DNA of 64,000 bases, from assembly GCF_017161565.1 (NCBI RefSeq), contig NZ_CP066796.1, forward strand, positions 2,356,001-2,420,000, in the 5' to 3' direction. How positions within the stretch are numbered: position 1 is the stretch's first letter; each line of letters starts with the position of its first letter. Positions 58,592 to 64,000 of the stretch are shown here, piece by piece. The notes below the pieces were generated by a model. The model did no database searches. It saw only the letters and a list, made by a program, of their open reading frames with translations, and had not been told where the DNA came from. The translations under genes and the position numbers were made by a program. The DNA comes from Erwinia amylovora (lineage in GTDB: Bacteria; Pseudomonadota; Gammaproteobacteria; Enterobacterales; Enterobacteriaceae).

Positions 58592-59323
58592 ATGAAAACA
58601 GAACAAAATACAAACGCGTACAACGTTGACAACAGTGAAATCGCCAAGTTTGAAGCAGTCGCATCACGCTGGTGGGATCTGGAAGGTGAATTTAAACCGC
58701 TGCACCGCATTAATCCGCTGCGCCTTGGCTGGATTTCACAACATTCTAACGGCCTGTTTGGTAAAAAGGTGCTGGATGTCGGCTGCGGTGGCGGGATCCT
58801 TTCCGAAAGCATGGCGCGTGAAGGGGCAAATGTCACCGGGCTGGACATGGGGGCGGAACCGCTGCAGGTCGCGCGTTTGCACGCACTCGACAGCGGCGTG
58901 ACCGTGGATTACGTCCAACAAACGGTAGAAGAACATGCCGAACAGTTTGCCGGGCAATATGATGTGGTCACCTGCATGGAGATGCTGGAGCACGTCCCGG
59001 ACCCCCGTTCGGTGGTACATGCCTGCGCCCGGCTGGTGAAACCGGGTGGCGAGGTGTTTTTCTCCACCCTCAACCGCAACAGCAAATCATGGCTGATGGC
59101 GATTATCGGCGCGGAATACGTGCTGCGCATGGTGCCTCGCGGTACGCATGATATTAAGAAGTTCATCCGTCCGGGAGAACTGCTCAACTGGGTGGATGAA
59201 ACGCCGCTGCGTGAACGTCATATTATCGGCCTGCACTATAATCTGCTGACCAACCGTTTCAAGCTCGCACCCGGCGTTGACGTAAACTATATGGTGCATA
59301 CGCACCGCGCGATGAATGGCTAA
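58592..59323 (+). CDS. ubiG: Ubiquinone O-methyltransferase UbiG
   Basis: 243 residues from ATG 58592; E. coli UbiG has 240. Conserved start [23 protein letters not shown]-binding [12 protein letters not shown] (61-72), and the membrane/lipid-binding [11 protein letters not shown] region. It carries out both O-methylation steps of ubiquinone synthesis. Upstream in-frame codons to 58466 are rejected: they lack conservation and a ribosome-binding site. Divergent from gyrA as in E. coli. Confidence 0.95.
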   Translation: MKTEQNTNAYNVDNSEIAKFEAVASRWWDLEGEFKPLHRINPLRLGWISQHSNGLFGKKVLDVGCGGGILSESMAREGANVTGLDMGAEPLQVARLHALDSGVTVDYVQQTVEEHAEQFAGQYDVVTCMEMLEHVPDPRSVVHACARLVKPGGEVFFSTLNRNSKSWLMAIIGAEYVLRMVPRGTHDIKKFIRPGELLNWVDETPLRERHIIGLHYNLLTNRFKLAPGVDVNYMVHTHRAMNG

Positions 59324-59689
59324 TTTATCCTGTTATTTTCATCTGGCGGGGGAATCTCCGCCTGATGAAATGTCAACGGTGCTTATCAAACACGGGCTAT
59401 TTCCGCCTGTTTTCGTTCGCCCACCTTCCCTAAGCTGCACGTACTTATACCTTATGCTGTTACTGGCGATGAGGGACATTCAAGGCGCGCATTTTTCCGG
59501 CAAAGTAAAAGTTGCCGGTTGCCTGGCTGAACAAGAAACCCGCGCCTGGTCAAAAAACTAAAAATATTCTTAACCCATTGACAACGACACAGGCCCTTGA
59601 GAAACGCGGACTTAGGAAAAAAGCCAGCCTCGCACTCCCACTTTTAGACGAAAATCAAGCCTTGTTAACCGCGTGGAAGTTACTAGAAT

Positions 59690-59736
59690 ACTCACTATAT
59701 TGTTATCGGAACTTCTTTCACCCCCTATATGTTGTG
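59690..59736. promoter_or_regulatory. Paired NrdR-box-like sites upstream of nrdA
   Basis: Two sites, ACTCACTATATTGTTA at 59690-59705 and CCCCCTATATGTTGTG at 59721-59736, resemble the ACACTATATATTGTGT NrdR box. They are 31 bp apart, about three helical turns, as for known NrdR pairs. NrdR represses nrd operons when dATP is high. Matches are partial. Confidence 0.65.
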
Positions 59737-59737
59737 T

Positions 59738-59746
59738 TTATCCACA
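59738..59746 (+). promoter_or_regulatory. DnaA box upstream of nrdA
   Basis: TTATCCACA is the perfect DnaA consensus. DnaA is known to bind and regulate the nrdAB promoter in E. coli. Confidence 0.78.
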
Positions 59747-59769
59747 GAGTTACTCACAAAGAGCTACCT

Positions 59770-59778
59770 GTGTATAAA
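59770..59778 (-). promoter_or_regulatory. Second DnaA box upstream of nrdA (minus strand)
   Basis: TGTGTATAA, the reverse complement of TTATACACA, 32 bases from the first box and in opposite orientation. Confidence 0.6.
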
Positions 59779-59815
59779 CGTGGGGATTATTTGTTAAGGA
59801 CAGGTAAAACGCGAC

Positions 59816-62101
59816 ATGAATCAGAGTCTGCTTGTAACCAAACGCGATGGCCGCACCGAGCGTATCGATCTCGATAAAATCCACCGTGTTCTCGACTGGG
59901 CTGCCGAAGATTTGCAAAACGTCTCCGTCTCTCAGGTTGAACTGCGTTCGCATATCCAGTTCTACGAAGGTATCCGCACTTCTGATATCCATGAAACTAT
60001 CATCAAGTCAGCCGCCGATCTGATCTCCCGTGATGCGCCTGATTACCAATATATGGCCGCACGCCTGGCTATCTTCCACCTGCGTAAAAAAGCCTACGGC
60101 CAGTTTGAGCCGCCAAAATTGATCGACCAGGTGACGCGCATGGTGGAAATGGGTAAATATGACCCGCATCTGCTAACGGACTACAGCGCTGAAGAGTTTG
60201 AGCAGATGGATGGCTTTATTGATCACTGGCGCGATATGAACTTCTCTTACGCCGCGGTCAAGCAGTTGGAAGGCAAGTATCTGGTGCAGAACCGCGTCAG
60301 CGGTGATATCTATGAAAGCGCCCAGTTCCTGTACATCCTGGTCGCCGCCTGCCTGTTCTCAGGTTACCCGCGCGCCACGCGTCTGGATTACGTCAAGCGC
60401 TTCTATGACGCGATTTCAACCTTCAAAATTTCGTTGCCAACGCCGATCATGTCCGGCGTACGCACGCCAACGCGTCAGTTCAGCTCCTGTGTACTGATTG
60501 AGTGCGGCGACAGTCTGGACTCGATCAATGCCACCTCCAGCGCGATTGTGAAGTACGTTTCCCAGCGTGCCGGTATTGGTATCAATGCGGGCCGTATTCG
60601 TGCACTGGGCAGCCCGATCCGTGGCGGTGAAGCTTTCCATACCGGTTGTATTCCGTTCTACAAACACTTCCAGACGGCGGTGAAATCCTGCTCTCAGGGC
60701 GGCGTGCGCGGGGGCGCGGCTACGCTGTTCTACCCGATGTGGCATATGGAAGTGGAAAGCCTGCTGGTACTGAAAAATAACCGTGGCGTCGAAGGCAACC
60801 GCGTACGCCATATGGACTACGGGGTACAGCTCAACAAGCTGATGTATCAACGCCTGCTGAAGGGCGAAGATATCACCCTGTTCAGCCCGTCAGACGTGCC
60901 GGGCCTGTACGATGCGTTCTTCGCCAACCAGGAGGAGTTCGAACGCCTGTATACCCAATATGAGCAAGACGGCAGCATCCGCAAGCAGCGCGTGAAGGCC
61001 GTCGATCTGTTCTCCCTGATGATGCAGGAGCGGGCTTCGACCGGTCGTATCTATATTCAGAATGTGGACCACTGCAATACTCACAGCCCGTTTGACCCGG
61101 CCATCGCGCCGGTGCGTCAGTCGAACCTGTGCCTGGAAATTGCGCTGCCCACCAAGCCCATGCAGGATGTTAACGACGAAAACGGTGAAATCGCGCTTTG
61201 TACGCTTTCTGCGTTTAACCTTGGTGCTATCGACAGCCTGGACGATTTACAGGAGCTGGCAACGCTGGCGGTGCGTGCGCTCGACGCATTGCTTGACTAC
61301 CAGGATTACCCTATCCCGGCGGCGAAACGTGGGGCAATGGGACGTCGTACCCTGGGTATTGGCGTGATCAACTATGCATACTATCTGGCGAAGCACGGCG
61401 TACGTTACTCTGACGGTAGCGCCAACATCCTGACGCATCAGACATTTGAAGCGATTCAGTACTGGCTGCTGAAAGCCTCCAACGAGCTGGCAATCGAACA
61501 GGGTGCCTGCCCGTGGTTTGCAGAAACCACTTACGCTCAGGGTATTATGCCGATCGATACCTACAAAAAAGACCTGGATGCCATCTGCAATACCCCGCTC
61601 TTGCTCGATTGGGAAGCCCTGCGTGAGTCAGTGAAAACCCACGGTCTGCGTAACTCCACGCTTTCTGCTCTGATGCCGTCAGAAACGTCTTCACAAATTT
61701 CCAACGCCACCAACGGCATTGAACCGCCGCGCGGCCATATCAGCATTAAAGCCTCTAAAGACGGTATTCTGCGCCAGGTGGTGCCCGAGTACGAGCTTCT
61801 GAAGGATAACTATGAGCTGCTATGGGATATGCCGAATAATGACGGCTATTTGCAGCTGGTTGGGTTGATGCAGAAGTTTGTCGACCAGGCCATTTCGTCG
61901 AACACCAACTACGACCCGACGCGCTTCGCTAACGGAAAGGTGCCGATGAAACAGCTGCTGAAAGATTTGCTGACCGCCTATAAATTCGGCGTAAAAACGC
62001 TCTATTACCAGAATACCCGCGACGGAGCAGAAGATTCACAGGACGACCTCGTACCCTCCATTCAGGACGATGGCTGTGAGAGCGGCGCCTGCAAAATCTA
62101 A
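59816..62101 (+). CDS. nrdA: Ribonucleoside-diphosphate reductase class Ia, alpha subunit
   Basis: 761 residues, identical length to E. coli NrdA. ATP-cone at the N terminus (LLVTKRDGRTERIDLDK) for allosteric dATP/ATP sensing, RFSSCVLIECGDS-like Cys225 region, NLCLEIALPT with the active-site region, and the C-terminal pair C754/C759 in DGCESGACKI that shuttles electrons from thioredoxin/glutaredoxin. Makes dNDPs from NDPs with NrdB. Upstream holds NrdR-like and DnaA sites. Confidence 0.97.
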   Translation: MNQSLLVTKRDGRTERIDLDKIHRVLDWAAEDLQNVSVSQVELRSHIQFYEGIRTSDIHETIIKSAADLISRDAPDYQYMAARLAIFHLRKKAYGQFEPPKLIDQVTRMVEMGKYDPHLLTDYSAEEFEQMDGFIDHWRDMNFSYAAVKQLEGKYLVQNRVSGDIYESAQFLYILVAACLFSGYPRATRLDYVKRFYDAISTFKISLPTPIMSGVRTPTRQFSSCVLIECGDSLDSINATSSAIVKYVSQRAGIGINAGRIRALGSPIRGGEAFHTGCIPFYKHFQTAVKSCSQGGVRGGAATLFYPMWHMEVESLLVLKNNRGVEGNRVRHMDYGVQLNKLMYQRLLKGEDITLFSPSDVPGLYDAFFANQEEFERLYTQYEQDGSIRKQRVKAVDLFSLMMQERASTGRIYIQNVDHCNTHSPFDPAIAPVRQSNLCLEIALPTKPMQDVNDENGEIALCTLSAFNLGAIDSLDDLQELATLAVRALDALLDYQDYPIPAAKRGAMGRRTLGIGVINYAYYLAKHGVRYSDGSANILTHQTFEAIQYWLLKASNELAIEQGACPWFAETTYAQGIMPIDTYKKDLDAICNTPLLLDWEALRESVKTHGLRNSTLSALMPSETSSQISNATNGIEPPRGHISIKASKDGILRQVVPEYELLKDNYELLWDMPNNDGYLQLVGLMQKFVDQAISSNTNYDPTRFANGKVPMKQLLKDLLTAYKFGVKTLYYQNTRDGAEDSQDDLVPSIQDDGCESGACKI

Positions 62102-62112
62102 CCTTTATCTCC

Positions 62113-62141
62113 GGGGGCTGGCCTGCCAGCCCCCCGTTTTT
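62113..62141 (+). terminator. Strong hairpin with T-run between nrdA and nrdB
   Basis: GGGGGCTGGC-CT-GCCAGCCCCC is a perfect 10-bp stem followed by CGTTTTT, just before the nrdB ribosome-binding site TGGAG. It could partly terminate or protect the transcript and set the NrdA:NrdB ratio, which is inference. Confidence 0.7.
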
Positions 62142-62151
62142 GGAGTAAATC

Positions 62152-63282
62152 ATGGCTTACACCACGTTTTCGCAGAATAAAAACAATCAGCTGTTGGAAC
62201 CGATGTTCTTCGGTCAGTCGGTTAACGTTGCGCGCTTCGACCAGCAAAAATACGATATCTTCGAGAAGCTGATCGAAAAGCAGCTTTCCTTCTTCTGGCG
62301 ACCGGAAGAAGTTGACGTCTCGCGCGATCGCATAGACTATCAGGCGCTGCCGGAGCACGAAAAACACATATTTATCAGTAATCTGAAATACCAGACGCTG
62401 CTGGATTCAATTCAGGGGCGCAGCCCGAACGTTGCGCTACTGCCGCTGATCTCTATTCCAGAACTGGAAACCTGGATTGAAACCTGGGCGTTTTCCGAAA
62501 CGATCCATTCTCGTTCCTATACTCATATCATTCGCAATATTGTTAACGACCCGGCGCTGGTGTTTGACGATATCGTCACCAACGAACAGATCCTGTCGCG
62601 CGCCAAAGATATTTCCGGCTACTACGACGATCTGATTGAGATGACCAGCTACTGGCATCTGCTGGGAGAAGGAACGCATCAGGTCAATGGCAAAACCGTC
62701 ACCGTTAACCTGCGCGCGCTGAAAAAACAGCTTTATCTCTGCCTGATGAGCGTCAATGCGCTGGAGGCGATCCGCTTCTATGTCAGCTTTGCCTGCTCCT
62801 TTGCCTTCGCCGAGCGCGAGCTGATGGAGGGAAATGCCAAGATCATCAAACTGATTGCCCGCGATGAGGCGCTGCACCTGACCGGAACTCAGCATATGCT
62901 GAACCTGCTGCGCAGCGGTGTGGACGACCCGGAAATGGCAGAAATTGCTAAAGAGTGTCGTCAGGAGTGCTACGACCTGTTTGTGCTGGCAGCAGAACAG
63001 GAAAAAGAGTGGGCCGAGTACCTGTTCAGCGGCGGTTCGATGATTGGCCTGAATAAAGACATCCTGTGGCAGTACATTGAATATATTACCAATATTCGCA
63101 TGAATGCCGTAGGGCTGGATCTGCCGTTCAAGACCCGATCAAACCCAATCCCGTGGATTAATTCATGGCTGGTTTCGGATAACGTACAGGTCGCCCCGCA
63201 AGAAGTGGAAGTCAGCTCATATCTGGTCGGCCAGATTGACTCCGAAGTCAACGCTGATGACCTCAGCGATTTCCAGCTTTAA
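62152..63282 (+). CDS. nrdB: Ribonucleoside-diphosphate reductase class Ia, beta subunit
   Basis: 376 residues. Di-iron ligands D85, E116 and H119 in LLDSIQG and [12 protein letters not shown], and the radical tyrosine Y123 (Y122 of the mature E. coli numbering). C-terminal peptide ending DLSDFQL docks on NrdA. Co-transcribed with nrdA and yfaE, separated from nrdA by the hairpin at 62113. Confidence 0.97.
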   Translation: MAYTTFSQNKNNQLLEPMFFGQSVNVARFDQQKYDIFEKLIEKQLSFFWRPEEVDVSRDRIDYQALPEHEKHIFISNLKYQTLLDSIQGRSPNVALLPLISIPELETWIETWAFSETIHSRSYTHIIRNIVNDPALVFDDIVTNEQILSRAKDISGYYDDLIEMTSYWHLLGEGTHQVNGKTVTVNLRALKKQLYLCLMSVNALEAIRFYVSFACSFAFAERELMEGNAKIIKLIARDEALHLTGTQHMLNLLRSGVDDPEMAEIAKECRQECYDLFVLAAEQEKEWAEYLFSGGSMIGLNKDILWQYIEYITNIRMNAVGLDLPFKTRSNPIPWINSWLVSDNVQVAPQEVEVSSYLVGQIDSEVNADDLSDFQL

Positions 63283-63284
63283 AT

Positions 63285-63545
63285 ATGGCGCGTTCGACCA
63301 TTACGCTGCGGACTTCCGGTACGCAGCTTGAATGCCACGACGAGCACCCTTCCCTGCTGGCAGCGCTGGAATCGCACCGCGTGTGTGTCGAGTATCAGTG
63401 CCGTGAAGGCTATTGCGGCTCCTGCCGTACCCGCCTGCTGAAGGGTGAAGTCAGCTACAGCGCAACACCGCTGGCCTTTGTGCAACCGGGGGAAATTTTG
63501 CCCTGCTGCTGCCGGGCCAGCGGCGATATAGAGATTGAGCTGTAA
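63285..63545 (+). CDS. yfaE: 2Fe-2S ferredoxin YfaE
   Basis: 86 residues starting two bases after the nrdB stop. Cysteine ligands of the plant-type cluster in CREGYCGSC and LPCCCRASG. It keeps or regenerates the di-iron/tyrosyl cofactor of NrdB. The 2-base gap and order nrdA-nrdB-yfaE match E. coli. Confidence 0.94.
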   Translation: MARSTITLRTSGTQLECHDEHPSLLAALESHRVCVEYQCREGYCGSCRTRLLKGEVSYSATPLAFVQPGEILPCCCRASGDIEIEL

Positions 63546-63618
63546 GTAACCGCCTCTTTGATCAGGGAAGCCGAGAAAATTTCAACGGATTTTCAATCAT
63601 ACCAGACAGGAGTTGAAT

Positions 63619-63876
63619 ATGATTTGTCAGCAACAACATCGTTACTCCCCTGATTTTAGCGCACTCCCGGACGATCAAAGTAAATTCAATGGCCGACATA
63701 AGTGTGCCGGTTGTGCTTATGAGAAGGGTTACGAACGAGGGCGTACAAAGGCTCAGTTTCTGAATATTGATTACAGTGAGTTGCCAGATAGTCAGGCTGG
63801 CACTGTAAGGCACAAAAGCGTTCAGGCCGCCTTTGCTAAGGGGTATTTTGAAGGTGTCCTGGCTTCTTATTCATAA
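63619..63876 (+). CDS. Small protein with two tandem repeats, hypothetical
   Basis: 85 residues from ATG 63619 with AGGAG upstream (ACAGGAGTTGAAT); a TTG at 63613 is in frame but less likely. Two repeats of about 35 residues: FSALPDDQ...GRHKCAGCAYEKGYERG and YSELPDSQ...VRHKSVQAAFAKGYFEG. The first has a C-x-x-C-like pair (CAGC), the second does not. Family not recognised; a stand-alone gene after yfaE in Erwinia-like genomes. No signal peptide or membrane segment. Confidence 0.6.
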   Translation: MICQQQHRYSPDFSALPDDQSKFNGRHKCAGCAYEKGYERGRTKAQFLNIDYSELPDSQAGTVRHKSVQAAFAKGYFEGVLASYS

Positions 63877-64000
63877 AGCTGAAACGCTCTGTCAGAGAAA
63901 TACTTCGTGAAGCCGGGCAGACGCGCCTGACTGAGATAACCAACACATCAAGCGCAACGGCTTGCACAACCGGAAGCTCACGCCATTGAGCGGGCGTCAG
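63877..64000. other. Right edge, no feature seen
   Basis: 124 bases to the window end with no supported gene, hairpin or site. Confidence 0.4.

Noticed and set aside
59316..59561. 81-codon plus-strand frame after ubiG
   Set aside because: Overlaps the end of ubiG, has no ribosome-binding site and an unlikely composition; the region is better read as the nrdA upstream control region.
1..64000. CRISPR arrays, rRNA genes or a replication origin
   Set aside because: No evenly spaced repeats, no rRNA-like sequence; the DnaA boxes near 59.7 kb are two isolated sites in the nrdA promoter, not an origin.

Overview
The window looks like chromosome of an Erwinia-type member of the Enterobacterales. 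This rests on close protein similarity and gene order relative to the E. coli segment nfo-fru-yei-yej-proL-(alkB/apbE)-ompC-rcs-gyrA-ubiG-nrd, plus several gaps and replacements relative to E. coli. The species call is inference; no rRNA or other marker was available.

Layout. 1-5.6 kb: tail of a yeiH-like gene, nfo, a 0.7 kb decayed insertion, and the fructose PTS operon fruBKA (minus strand; fruA frameshifted; two Cra operators upstream). 5.8-24.8 kb: core block yeiW, yeiP, lpxT, mepS, pdeN, yejABEF (yejA frameshifted), yejG, bcr, rsuA, radD, rplY, yejK, yejL, yejM and tRNA-Pro(GGG) proL. 24.8-41.1 kb: accessory island starting at proL. It holds a broken P4-type integrase, an AT-rich defence-like cluster (1837-aa SF1 helicase with a C-terminal PD-(D/E)XK nuclease, a zinc-ribbon/Mrr-like endonuclease and a membrane protein), a wreck of a DUF4062 gene, an ssrA-3'-end-like sequence, an acyltransferase, remnants of a phage tail-fibre assembly gene and an IS3-family element. 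It ends in a toxin-like/immunity-like gene pair followed by two orphan toxin-tail remnants. 41.1-46.2 kb: a stand-alone 4'-phosphopantetheinyl transferase, a frameshifted yojI-like ABC exporter, alkB, apbE and two unannotated-looking small ORFs. 46.3-55.4 kb: ompC with divergent micF RNA, then the Rcs phosphorelay rcsD-rcsB and convergent rcsC. 55.7-63.9 kb: gyrA, ubiG, nrdA-nrdB-yfaE and a small repeat-containing protein.

How it fits together. FruB/FruA/FruK take up and phosphorylate fructose, with Cra sensing the product. YejABEF is a peptide ABC importer that has probably lost its binding protein. LpxT, MepS, YejM, OmpC/MicF and RcsBCD all act in the cell envelope. NrdAB plus ferredoxin YfaE form the class Ia ribonucleotide reductase module, under NrdR-like and DnaA-like sites.

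Most notable: the proL island with its three-gene defence-like cluster, the toxin/immunity pair with two displaced alternative C-terminal tails, and four reading frames (fruA, yejA, int, yojI) each broken by a one-base change in a short homopolymer. Those breaks are either real pseudogenes or assembly errors, and the sequence alone cannot decide.
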